Source: Hippopus hippopus
Taxonomy: Eukaryota; Mollusca; Bivalvia; Cardiida; Cardiidae
Direction of reading: 5' to 3'
Length of the DNA stretch: 64,000 nt
NCBI GenBank assembly: GCA_946811185.2
Contig: OX328101.1
Location: forward strand, 17,344,122 to 17,408,121
A program made the translations under genes and the position numbers. Positions 1 to 9,991 of this stretch are shown here, in pieces. Below the pieces are notes generated by a model. The model did not search any database. It was not told the origin of the DNA and saw only the letters and a list, made by a program, of their open reading frames with translations. Numbering within the stretch: the first letter of the stretch is position 1; each line of letters starts with the position of its first letter.

Positions 1-81
1 TCATTGACACATTTGAACATTGACTCATTCCAATCTGCAGAGCAAATTCTCTCAGTTTACTTAAATAATCCATGACATCAT

Positions 82-620
82 TCATACAGACAGTAGGTAC
101 CAACCATGTGATGCCTTGAAATCTGAGTCATTTAAGTCTGCAGCGAATTTGAGAGCTTTCTCTTTGATTAGAGGACAAGACACATTAAATTGCCGAGATG
201 TGGCATCCAGAAACCATTTATAGCACAGAGCGTCAATGTTTTCATAAGAGACATTCCTTTTGATTCGTTTAGAACAAGGGTCACCACTTTCGTACTCCTC
301 GAGAATTTCTCGTTTGCGTTTTGCAACACTCTGAATTTGTGTGCGGCTACTCCCGATTCGGGGTCTAGCTCCGATGTTATTTTTGTGATTGTTTCTCTGG
401 AGAAACAATCACAAAAATAACATCGGAGCTAGACCCCGAATCGGTTTCTCCAGAGAAACAATCACAAAAATAACATCGGAGCTAGACCCCGAATCGGGAG
501 TAGTGTGCGACCTACACCAAACTCAGTAGCAATAATCCGTGAAGAACGTCCAGATTCAAGCATTTGAACAACTTTCACACGGTCCTCTAGAGAGAGGAAT
601 TTACGTTTCGAGAGCGACAT
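82..620 (-). pseudogene. Tigger/pogo transposase N-terminal fragment (CENP-B-type DNA-binding domains), disrupted
   Basis: Pogo/Tigger transposases bind element ends through two N-terminal helix-turn-helix modules and cut DNA with a DDE domain. The reading frame from the ATG at 618-620 gives the first module (residues KRKFLSLEDRVKVVQ followed by IIATEFGVGRT), typical of the CENP-B N-terminal HTH. After a 158-bp insertion (346-503) the frame resumes at QIQSVAKRKREI and runs through a Tc5/CENP-B-type second HTH (ALCYKWFLDATSRQF ... FKASHGW). A stop at about 82-84 follows the GW motif, so the copy is broken there too, or continues in another frame past the edge. The DDE domain is not in the window. 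It is a dead fragment; the family call is fairly secure from the two HTH motifs, while the exact subfamily is not. Confidence 0.8.
346..503. mobile_element. 158-bp foldback insertion inside the Tigger ORF
   Basis: Arms 353-397 and 400-444 are exact reverse complements around a 2-nt centre (tg). A third copy of the same ~50-bp unit follows at about 454-503 in the orientation of the second arm. The whole insertion is therefore bounded by inverted copies (ctactcccgattcgg and its complement) and flanked on both sides by tgtgcg (340-345 and 504-509), a likely 6-7-bp target duplication. The Tigger protein frame is contiguous when the insert is skipped, which supports insertion into a pre-existing ORF. 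Confidence 0.8.
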
Positions 621-1130
621 GATAGCAAGAATTGAATGCAATAGAAAATTTCCACCCATTTTTAAAATCACCGAGTTCGCAGTTTTGTTAAATGTGTAAA
701 CAACTTCGATTGACGTGATGTTCAATTTCATATTATTACAACAAATTACCCATCTGCAAAAATACCGATAAACTTTCATTGCCATTCATCCTTTAAAGAT
801 CAAACATGAAAATAAACAACAATTGTCGGTCATTTACCCATAATTAGGGGTTGTATAATCTGTAATTGTCTGTTTGCACGTTTTACATTGTGTAGTCGAC
901 TTCGTCAATAACTACAGTATAGTGTTAATTATCGATTTTCCGTATCCCGACAAATTAGGTCGTGTGTTGTGTCAGCTGACCTTTGTTTAGGTGTGATATA
1001 CTGTTGATCCCGACCAATTAGTGTGACCGCTGGCTGCATTTCACAATATCACGCTATACACAGTGCAATTAAAGAAGGAAATTGCACGGGGGGAATTCGT
1101 GTGGCCGTTGTCGATAGATCGGCCGCTGTT

Positions 1131-1160
1131 CAGGTATGACCGCTAACTCAGATTTGACTG
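1131..1160 (-). repeat. Tigger terminal inverted repeat (5' end)
   Basis: The ~30-bp sequence ends in CTG next to TA and reads CAGTCAAATCTGAGTTAGCG on the minus strand. It has the CAGT start and TA flank of pogo/Tigger ends. The partner repeat is outside the window, so this rests on motif form and position only. Confidence 0.6.
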
Positions 1161-1170
1161 TATACAAAAA

Positions 1171-1420
1171 TGGCCATAACTCTGCACATGCTGACACGAA
1201 GCACAACAGGATGTCTTACAAATGACTCCTGTACAATTTCATCAAAATTAAGCAAAGTGGTGAATAAAAAAGCTAAAATCAAATGTAACATTTAAAGGGC
1301 CATAACTCTGCAAATACTCATTACAAAGGGATATGCTGACACTAAGCACAACCAGATATCAACTGTAAACCTCTTTGAAATTTCACCCAAATTGAGCAAG
1401 GGGTTGAGGAAGAGAGGAGC
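1171..1420. repeat. two diverged copies of a ~125-bp 'ggccataactctg' repeat
   Basis: Two units, near 1171 and 1299, share the order ggccataactctgc, gctgacac-aagcacaac, and a caaa-ttgagcaa segment. The phrase is one I recall as common in bivalve non-coding DNA. No coding potential is seen here. Confidence 0.5.
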
Positions 1421-1639
1421 AGCAAATCAAATATAGCATTAAATAAATGAAAGACTACATTCTGCAAAAAATAATTGCATAGGGACAGGCTGACTCTATG
1501 CACTACTAAAATGTAGACTATGTGAAATGGTATTTAAAGTGTGATGAAATATTAGATTTCATTAAAATAGACCAAGTTATCGATCGCAAAGTGATTAAGG
1601 GTTTAAATATTGGCTTTGTTGGTATAAATAATTATCTTT

Positions 1640-2563
1640 GAGTGGGTTCAGTTATGGATATTTTAATCGTTGAACGAGGTAGTAGTATATCACTATAAAT
1701 GAGTGGGTTTGGTTGTTAATATATCAATTGTTAAAAGGGGCTTTAGCATATGCATGTAATTATCCATTAGTGAGTTCTGTGATTGACATTTTAATTGTTA
1801 AAAGGGGCAAAATACATAACTACCCATGAGTAGGTTCAGTTATGGACATTTTAATTTTTAAAAGCGGCCATAGTATATACATGTAATTATCCATGAGTGG
1901 GTTCAGTTATAATAGACATTTTAGTTGTTAAAAGGAGCTATAATATATACATCTTATTATCCATGACTGTGTTCAGTTAGACGTTCTTATTGTTAAAAGA
2001 GGCAAAAGTATATACATGTAATTAACCATGAGTGGTTTCAATTACTGATATTTCAATCGTTAAAAGAGCTCAATTAAGTATATACACATAATAATCCATG
2101 AGTTGTATCATTTATTGATATTTTCGTTATTAAAAGGGGCTGTAGTATATACATGTAATAATTCATGAGTGGGTTATCTTATGGGTATTTTAATCACAAA
2201 AAGGGGCTAAAGTATATCCATGTTAATATCCATGAGTGGCTTGAGTTATAGACATTTTATTAATTTAAAGGGCTACAGTATATACATGTAATAATTCATG
2301 AGTGGCTTGAATTACAGATATTTTAAACTTTTAAAAGGGGCTAAAGTATATACATGTGATTATTCATGAGTGGCTTGAGTAACAGACATTTTAATCGTTA
2401 AAAGGGGCTGAAGTATATACATGTAATAATCCATGAGTGACTTGATTCACAGACATTTTAATCATTAAAAGGGGCTATACTTTATACATGTCATAATCCA
2501 TAAGTGGCTTTAATTACAGACATTTTAGTCGTTAAATGGGGCTATAGTATATACATGTGCAGC
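1640..2563 (+). repeat. ~67-bp minisatellite, about 14 copies
   Basis: Each unit carries agtatatacatgtaat, then ccatgagtggcttgag, then gacattttaatcgttaaaa, then ggggct. The spacing of 'gtatatacatgt' is close to 67 bp (for example 2276, 2345, 2412, 2478). Copies differ by point changes and small indels, so the array is old. Nothing codes in it. Confidence 0.85.
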
Positions 2564-3672
2564 GGTCTGGAAATCCTGCGTCCAACTTGTCCGACTCAAG
2601 AAATTTCAGCGTTGGACAAAAGACATTTTTCAATCTAGTTGTCTGTGGACAAGTTGAAAATAAGCATAAAATTTTGAAACAAAGATCTGTCGTATAAATT
2701 ATGCATTGAAATGTAATTGTTCACCCTTCATGCAAAATGATATTTTGAATGATAAACACAGTAACTTGATATGATCCTTGATTTCTGGAAACAAAAAAAA
2801 AAAACAGATTTGGTCTACTTGTGCATTCACTGCAAATGACAGGGTTGGTATAATATGCGGCTGTTTTTGCATGCCATTTTTTTTGTTTTGAAAAATGTCT
2901 GAATACTTTTAAGATCAATATGATTAAAATATGTTTTGTTATCATTTTAGCACCGATTTAAAGATCTTTTACGACAATTTAGCACACGTAGCCTTTAATA
3001 TGATAGTACAACTTTGGTGCAACTGGGCCGTGGTTTAGCCGTTAACTCCTCTGCTGGAAACTCCTCTGCTCAATTCCAGTGCAAATATTTCTCATCGAAT
3101 GAATTATCAATTATTATCTGCACTTCAAGTTGAGTGTCGTGTTAAAACCCAACTTGACAAAAGTCAATGATCAAAAATGTGGTGAAAATCATCGCCGTTG
3201 TTTCAAGTATTTCTATCATGTTTAAAACCCAAGTTAATAATGAAAGCCAATTATAATAAAAAAAATGTGAAAAATTTGCACTGTGTTAGAAATAAGGATG
3301 TGTAAACTCATGGGATCACTGAAGTTCTGACCTGAAATTAGGTTTGTTGTATGGAGAATCTTCAAGATGTAGATCTTGACGTATGGATAGTATTTTACAT
3401 AGAAAAACAGAACAATTCAATCCGGACGTTAATTTACTTTGACATATAGATAACTTTTAGGAGTCGAGTTCAAGCAATGGACATTCGACTGTATCATAAT
3501 GCATCACAATATTGCACCTTCCATAGAAATGGTTTTTGACTTTATTCTTTTTAATTTTAAATGGTGTTTTATGGCACATCAACATTTATGGTCATTTAGC
3601 GTGCATTAAAAGTAAAACATCATTCAAAGTTGAAAGAAATGAAATAATCAAAAATAAATTTAAAAAAAATCT

Positions 3673-3992
3673 GTCACTGAATGTGACTTAATACCCCCGC
3701 CAGCGCTCTGACAGAAACAGGCAATTTCACAAATAATTTTCTAAGTTCAAGGGGAGATTACCCTGGAATCATAGGGAGTAGATGATTGAAAACTGCGTCT
3801 TGCACAACTTCAGTATACAATCAATGTATCAACAAACTTTCAATACAATAGCAGCAAAACTGTAGGAGGAGTTTGCGACACAAAATTACTAGTATTTTGT
3901 ACACAGACGGACACGCGGAAGGACACACTGACGGACAGACAGACAGGCTGATTACAGTATACCCCCGAAAACATTCGTTTTGCGGGGGTATA
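3673..3992. repeat. dispersed repeat with ccccc/ggggg hairpin end, copy 1
   Basis: One end reads gtcactgaatgtgacttaat followed by acccccgcc; the other is a hairpin, acccccgaaaacattcg then a run ending cgggggta. The internal part is rich in gacggacagacag. A second copy lies in the opposite orientation at 48579-48730. The two ends and the interior all match, so this is a dispersed element of unknown class. Confidence 0.7.
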
Positions 3993-4747
3993 AAAAAAAA
4001 AATTGGAATAATCAAAAATTGTTTTTCCTTCTATCAGTTTTCAATTTAAAAATGTGTATCGGAAAATCCTTATATCGTAATTTGTATTATTTGCCAATTC
4101 TATTTTTAAATTTCTGGGTTTATCAATTTGTTTGACTGACCTAAAAATAATGAATCTTATTTAGTTAACAGTATTTTAACATTATCTTTTATCTTAACAG
4201 ATTTTGGCATTTTAGTCCCTATTTATTTTGAATTTTTTTACTTTTTTTTCCAGAATTGATTATTTTTTCTTTCATTTTCAGCACCAGTTTTATTAATCTT
4301 ACTATTCTTTTTATTATCAATCTCCTCTGTTTCTGGGGACTCTTACCACCCATATGCCACAGAGGCGAAGGCAGCCACCTATTTCTAAGGCCCCGAGTGG
4401 CGGGGGCCCAAAATGGTATTTGATGATGATTATCCCGATAGAAACAGCATCAAAAAATTTATTTTTACCATCGACAGTCCGCCCTAATCAACCTCTATGA
4501 CTGTGAGTAACTCAACAAACATTTTCAGTCTAGAAGAGACAGATGATTTCAGTTTCAATGATGTGTTTGTGACAAACATCTCAGAATAGTGGACATGACC
4601 AGCATATTCTCTTTTTCCCCACAATGTTTTCCACCCTATTGAAGACAAAACTCATCATCTGAGCTAGACTTCATGTTTGCCTTCCAATGCGTTCAATTTG
4701 GCTAAGGAAAAATAATTGTTATTTAGTAAAGAGTTATTACCCTGTAA

Positions 4748-5066
4748 ATGACTGACTGATTGATTGATTGACTGTATGGTGTTTAATGCAGTTTTCAACA
4801 TAATTTCAGTTATATCACAGCAGCTAGTGCACCTAACCATGCTTTCCTTGAGTCTCTTTTACCAATACTTTACACAATATTCTTTCTAAGCCACTGGCTG
4901 CTTTCCAACATAACCATCGTTGAAACAATAGTTAGTGGTGGGAGAGGAATGAATCCTGTCCCACTGACTCATTAATCCTTGAAAAGAAGTTGTCCAAGCC
5001 AGGGATTGAACCCATGACCCCCTGTTCTCTAGTCCTGTACACTACCAACTGAGCGATAGCCAGGGC
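4748..5066 (-). mobile_element. tRNA-derived SINE, near full length
   Basis: On the minus strand the head resembles a tRNA: GGCTATCGCTCAGTTGGTAG (A-box region) and GGGTTCAATCCC (B box) about 45 bp later. A conserved body follows (gattcattcctctccc, then gaaagcagccagtggctt, then gcattaaacacca) and a short tandem tail of gatt/gact. The same body and tail occur at 43143-43415. The head-body-tail order is that of a Pol III SINE. Confidence 0.8.
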
Positions 5067-5258
5067 TTGGCTATAACCCTGTAAAAGAAGGCATAGAAAA
5101 ACATTGTGGGAAAAGGATAAAATGCTGATAACCAGCAGTTTCTCCTTTTCCAACAGTTTTTTTTTCTGCCTTTCCAAAGATGGTTTTTAGCTCAGGTATT
5201 TTTGCAGAAAGCGACAAGTTATTGTCATTACCCTGGCGTGGTCTGCATCATCAACTGA

Positions 5259-5560
5259 CATTTTGTAATATCTGTTATTACTGAAGATATTTACTTCAAA
5301 CTTGGACAAGTTGTTATCTATCAAAAGAGAATCCCATAAACAGGAGCAGGTAACCATCAAAATATATTGAACTGTTATTCCCCTTTTTAGACTCGGAATT
5401 TACACAAAAACTCTGACATTTTGTAATACCGTTATCTGTTATTACTTAAAATATTTACTTCAAACTTGGACAAGTTGCTAACTATCAAAAGGGGGATTCA
5501 TACAACAGGGGCAAATAACTATCAAAATATTTTGACACAGTTTTGCCCTTTTTTTTCACT
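5259..5560 (+). repeat. tandem duplication of a ~150-bp unit
   Basis: Both halves (near 5259 and 5414) contain gacattttgtaata, tctgttattact, tatttacttcaaacttgga, caagttg and an aactatcaaaa segment. The copies are diverged. No ORF or other feature is visible. Confidence 0.65.
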
Positions 5561-6032
5561 GAAAATCAAGCTTTTGCAACAGAGTGTTGGCACCCAAATG
5601 CAGTACTCTTGTATTGTCTGAAAAACATTTAATTTGTCATCTGCAAATGTTCACAATTTGGCTGAGTCTCAAATTTGGTGCTATGGTAAAGAGTTGAGGG
5701 TTAATACCTTATTTTGTTGTTAGTTCAACTCACATTAACCATCAATTCACTAAATAATTCAGTAGAATTCAAAGTACTGACATACAAGACAAACTCCATG
5801 AAAATACAACCACAAATTGTTATCAATCATGGAGACCAAAAAATACTATGTTTGTTTGTATTGGAGTTTAATGCTGTTTTAACAACTTAGGTTTTCCCAC
5901 AATGTTTTCAACCCTGTCGAAAACAGAAATCATCATTTGAGCTAAATTTGATTTGTCTTTCATTGCCTTCAATTTGGTTGAGGAAAAAATTTTACAAAAT
6001 AATTCAGTAGAATTCAAACTATTGACAATCAA

Positions 6033-6260
6033 TTAACCCTTTACCACATGGCAAAATTTAAGACCTATCCAAATTGAAAACATTTGCAGACGACACTTTC
6101 ATAGTGGCTCAAATGACACAACTTTTCTTTGATAGGGTAGAAAACTTTGTGGGAAAAGGAGAAAATGCTGGTTACCAGCATTTTCTCCTTTTCCCACAAT
6201 GTTTCAAAAGGCCTCTTCTTCAGGGGCGTTAAAAGGCGTCATTGTGTGGTAAAGGGTTAA
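6033..6260. mobile_element. hairpin MITE ('ttaaccctttaccaca' family), complete copy
   Basis: The element starts ttaaccctttaccaca and ends tgtggtaaagggttaa, perfect inverted ends. Its centre is a second inverted repeat (about 6146-6202): ggagaaaatgctggt / accagcattttctcc inside gtgggaaaa arms. No coding sequence. TA at the outer edges is consistent with a Tc1/mariner-type target duplication. Other copies are listed separately. Confidence 0.85.
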
Positions 6261-6292
6261 CATGCTTGACAAGCTACTAACTTTTTTTTCTC

Positions 6293-6413
6293 ACATGCAT
6301 CAGAGGTGAGAGGTGAAAAATCGCCGTAGAGAAAATTTGCCTCAACTGTGTATCGATCTCCTATCCACCAGGTCACAAATCAGATACGTTAACCACTGAA
6401 CTACCCGGCCAGG
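6293..6413 (-). mobile_element. tRNA-derived SINE head fragment
   Basis: On the minus strand it reads GCCGGGTAGTTCAGTGGTTA then TTTGTGACCTGGTGG, a tRNA-like head, followed by a gaggcaaattttctct body segment also present at 7111 and 18543. The 3' part is missing. Confidence 0.7.
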
Positions 6414-6549
6414 CGAAAAATGTTAAAACAAAGAGATGGAGAATGGAAATGCCACCACAGACGGGAAAAGGGGGTTTAAATGCATCTGCAGAAAGTTTCA
6501 ACCCATGTCAATCTGCGCAGTTCTTTTAAAGCTCACATGGGTAGAAACT

Positions 6550-6822
6550 TTTAACTATTTGTGCATTGTCTGCATGTCCAAGGACCATTCTTCCTCTTGA
6601 TTCAACCAATTCTTAGGCTCAATCAATTTTATGGATCCATTATATGATGACCTGTATGGTATAATGCATCGTTAAAAGCTTACATTGATAGAAACTTTTT
6701 GCTACTTGTACATTTTCTGCATGTCCAAGGACCATTCATCCTCTTAATTCAGCCGATTCTTACGCTTAATCGATTTTATGGATCCATAATGAGTTGATGA
6801 CTTGTATGGTATGATGCATCGT
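6550..6822 (+). repeat. tandem duplication, ~155-bp unit
   Basis: Both copies contain tctgcatgtccaaggacc, ttttatggatccat and a gtatggta-gatgcatcgt end, with scattered differences. Apparently non-coding. Confidence 0.65.
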
Positions 6823-7110
6823 GGCAGTGCATTAAACCACCTTTTGCCAGAGCATGGCTCATGTATATTTACCTTTCTGTATGTAATGATGCTTATTGTT
6901 GGTTTACAAGGAACTTTTTTTTTCAGCTCACCTGAGCAAAAAGTGCTCCAGGTTAGCTTTAGTGATCATGCTGTATCCGTTGTCTGGCTTCTGTCATCAA
7001 CTCTAACTTTTTATACATTCCAGTCTGATACTCAGGAAACTTAATCAAAATAATTGTCTTGGTGATATCTTGGACAAATTTAAAAACTGGTCACCTTAGG
7101 TAAAAAACTA

Positions 7111-7369
7111 GGGCCCAGCCCGTAGCCCTGTGGTTTGCATATCTCATTTGTGACTTGGTGGTTGCAAGTTTGATACCCAGTTGAGGCAAACTTTCTTTCT
7201 GGTGATTTTTTGCCTCTTGCCTCTACTGCATCTGAGAAAATTAGTCAGTGACTTGGAAAGAAAGTTTTTAGTACTGGCGTGAGAAAGCCAGGAAACACAT
7301 GCATAGGTAAACTGACTGCCATATGAACTAAGCTGTTACAGCAGCATTAAATTCCGAAACAAACAAAAA
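7111..7369 (+). mobile_element. tRNA-derived SINE, diverged copy
   Basis: A degraded tRNA-like head (cccgtagccctgtggtttg ... gacttggtggttgcaagtt) is followed by the family body gaggcaaactttctttctgg, then cagtgacttggaaagaaa, then ccaggaaacacatgcatagg, and ends near a cattaaattcc-aaacaaac tail. It parallels the copy at 18543-18802. Confidence 0.7.
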
Positions 7370-7530
7370 ACTAGGCCATGAGGTCAAGTCGTAGAAAAAA
7401 TCGTGTACAATCTAGAAGTCACATTTTCATTTTGATACTTATGAAAGCTGGTCAGAACATTTGTCATGGGCTATCATGGCCCTCTTGTTTAAAGTTTTCT
7501 GAGGCAAATTTGGTTCAGGAGGTAATGGGT

Positions 7531-7766
7531 CGACACTTTACCAAAAGTCCAGAGTTTTAACAACTCTGAGGAAGACAGCTTTTGAAAACAGGAAATGCTG
7601 GTAACCAACATTTTCTCCTTTTCCCACCATTGCATTTTCTCCTTTTCCCACAAAGTTTTCTAACCTTTCAAAGGTAAATCCCACCAATTGAGCCGCATTT
7701 TATGTGTCATCTGTAAATGCTTTAGATCTGGACAAGTCTAAAGTTTTATTGTCTGGTATAGAGTCA
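7531..7766. mobile_element. hairpin MITE, degraded copy
   Basis: It retains the inner ggaaatgctggtaacca / cattttctccttttccca block, the latter partly duplicated, and a diverged outer end (ttgtctggtatagagtcaa). Part of the 6033-6260 family. Confidence 0.6.
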
Positions 7767-7999
7767 ACATTGATAGGAGATGATACTCACCTGGTTTACA
7801 CAATATTGTAAAAATTCTTTTTGTAAGGGTCTTATCAGTGTTTGTGTACCTGTCACACTGTTCACATCTAAGATGTCAAATGCAGATTTGTCCTCTTCAA
7901 GGTTGAATACTAGAACATCCTGTCATTATCAGAAAAAAAAGAAATAAATAATCACTTTGTGTATTATTCTTAACATATTTTCCTTATAGTCTTGATCTT

Positions 8000-8840
8000 T
8001 TAGCAGAGAACTAAATTTTAGACTTGTCCAAATAGAAAGCATTTGCAGGCAACAAATAAAATAGGACTCGAATGATTTGTGTGTAAAAGGGTATCAAAGT
8101 TTGTGGGAAAAGGAGAAAGTGTTGGTTACAATTTGTAGAGGTTTGACTATTTGGTCCTACAATAACCTTAATCCAGTAATCGGTATATAATTATGTACAT
8201 TCCTCAACTCTAGTGGACAACAATGTTTTGAACACTCCAATATTGGAAGTATTTGCAGACGACACAATTTTTTTACTCAAATGACAGCATTGTCTGTGAA
8301 ACAATAGAAAACACTGTGGGAAATGGAAATATTGCTGGTTACTAAAATTTCCTTCTTTTATCACAATGTTTTCTGAAGGCTTCTTCAAAAGGGTTGATAA
8401 AATCAGTGTCTGATCCACAGCGCAGGAATCGTCCACGTTTTTCATTATTCACGCACATTTTCAAAACCAATGCGAGACAATCACGCACAAAAAATAATAA
8501 GGCAATTAGTGTTTCATCACCTGTAAAATTCGACTCTCAAAAATTGATGTAAACAACTGCATCAGATCATTCCTACCACGAGTGCCTTCCCTTTCTTACC
8601 TCACAGACCTTGATTTTACGAAAAAAATTTCTGCATTTTTTTTTTCTTCTCAGTTTAAATATATTGATTGTACATAAATAAATGTGACTGAAAGATTGAA
8701 ATTTGTCTTAAGAAGGGGAGAAAACACTGGAAAAGGAGAAAATGCTGATACCAGCATTTTCTCCTTTTCCCACAGTGTTTTCAGAAAGCTTCTTTCTCAG
8801 GATCATTAAAAGTCTGGATTGTGTGGTAAAGGGTTCAAGT
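8000..8840. mobile_element. cluster of three hairpin-MITE fragments
   Basis: Fragments of the same family lie at about 8010-8130 (truncated after the first hairpin arm), 8205-8415 (diverged, inner hairpin decayed) and 8640-8837 (inner hairpin nearly perfect, right end gattgtgtggtaaagggtt intact). Sequence between them has no recognisable feature. Confidence 0.6.
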
Positions 8841-9039
8841 ATGGTTTAAAATTCCCATCAGAATTTTGTTATTACTAGTAGAAATATCACACAGTGAATA
8901 CCAAGCATCTATCTGGGATCATGTTTAAGCCTTTACCAAACAATCCCGAATTTTAACAAAGTAAAAAGATAATGCTTTTGAAAACTCTGAGCATCACTTG
9001 ATCTTTTGTAATCTGCAAGTGCTTTTAATTTGTTGGAGT

Positions 9040-9554
9040 CAGTGTTCCCACTAGCTTTTTATTTCAAGGGTACACTTACCCCATGGGCTGAAAATCTGGG
9101 GGTAAGATTTCATGTTAGAGGGTATGAAAATAGGCCTAATGGTTTCCAACTAGAGGTAAAGCAATCTATATTGATGATTTGCAGCAAAAAACTCTTGTTT
9201 TATAAAGATATTTATGTAAATTTACTGCTTAAAGTCATTAAAAAGCTGAAAAGGCAGTCTGAAGTGACCCTGATCAGACAATGTCAAAGAAGACATTTTG
9301 TTGTGTCATGGGTTTTCACGTTTTTTGCACCGATCAATTTTTCGTGTCTGTTATTTTCTGGATGGGTATTTCTGCATGATTTGTCATAATTTGTCAATAA
9401 GGACAACAAATAACTTCAAAACCTGTCATTTTAAACAAGATTAGCAGATAATAACCTTTTTTTCCATATATTTTCCCTTGTAATGAATATTTGTTACGTG
9501 AATTTTAATTCTGTAACGTGATTTATGTAATAATTTGTGCGAGTGGGAACACTG
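9040..9554. mobile_element. 515-bp non-autonomous hAT-like element
   Basis: The ends are inverted: cagtgttcccactagc at 9040 and gcgagtgggaacactg ending 9554, 15 of 16 positions paired. The insertion splits a hairpin-MITE remnant whose two halves flank it (about 8926-9039 and 9555-9600), so it is a nested insertion. The flanks ggagt/gaagt could be a decayed target duplication. An open frame inside (9030-9389) has no recognisable motif and I do not call it a gene. Confidence 0.6.
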
Positions 9555-9668
9555 GAAGTCCAAAATTTTGTTACCTTGTTAAATAGATTTGATGACGTCA
9601 TTTTTCATTTCAGAATGACCACCCTCTATCTAGGAACTAAACTTGCTCCATTTTACTGAATGTAATCA

Positions 9669-9991
9669 CCTGGGCCTCGTTTTACTAAGGTAGTTATGAA
9701 CAAAAATTGCGTAAGTTTTACGTAACTATAGTATAGTGGCATTAATCTGCCACGAGATACATGGTAACTATCATGATTATTTTATAAAACTATTGCAATA
9801 AATCAAAGTCTTCTGGAAATTTTATCTAGATAAAATGAAAAGATAAAATTTCCAGGAAACTTTGATTTATCGCAATAGTTTTCTAGAAAATCATGATAGT
9901 TATCTCGTAGCAGATTAATGCCACTATACTATAGTTACGTAAAACTTACGCAAATTTTGTTTGTAACTACCTTAGTAAAACGGGGCCCAGG
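9669..9991. mobile_element. 323-bp foldback element
   Basis: The two halves are near-complete inverted copies: cctgggcctcgttttactaa at the left, ttagtaaaacggggcccagg at the right, with the centre near 9831-9842 (ttatctagataaaatg). Blocks such as gtaagttttacgtaactata and gattaatgccac recur inverted. No ORF. A cloverleaf-free foldback MITE. Confidence 0.85.

Larger units (their letters stand above)
1..1160 (-). mobile_element. Tigger/pogo-like DNA transposon, 5' part, cut by window edge
   Basis: The minus strand carries a start typical of CENP-B-like transposases (ATG at 620) preceded by a leader that ends at a plausible terminal repeat. Read on the minus strand, the end at 1160 begins CAGTCAAATCTGAG and is flanked by TA (1161-1162), as expected for Tc1/mariner-superfamily pogo/Tigger elements. 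The 3' part lies beyond position 1. The stretch 621-1130 is a non-coding leader with no other feature I can name. Confidence 0.7.

Noticed and set aside
9030..9389. 119-residue frame
   Set aside because: It starts just outside and runs inside a non-autonomous hAT-like element, has no recognisable motif and no repeat-independent support.
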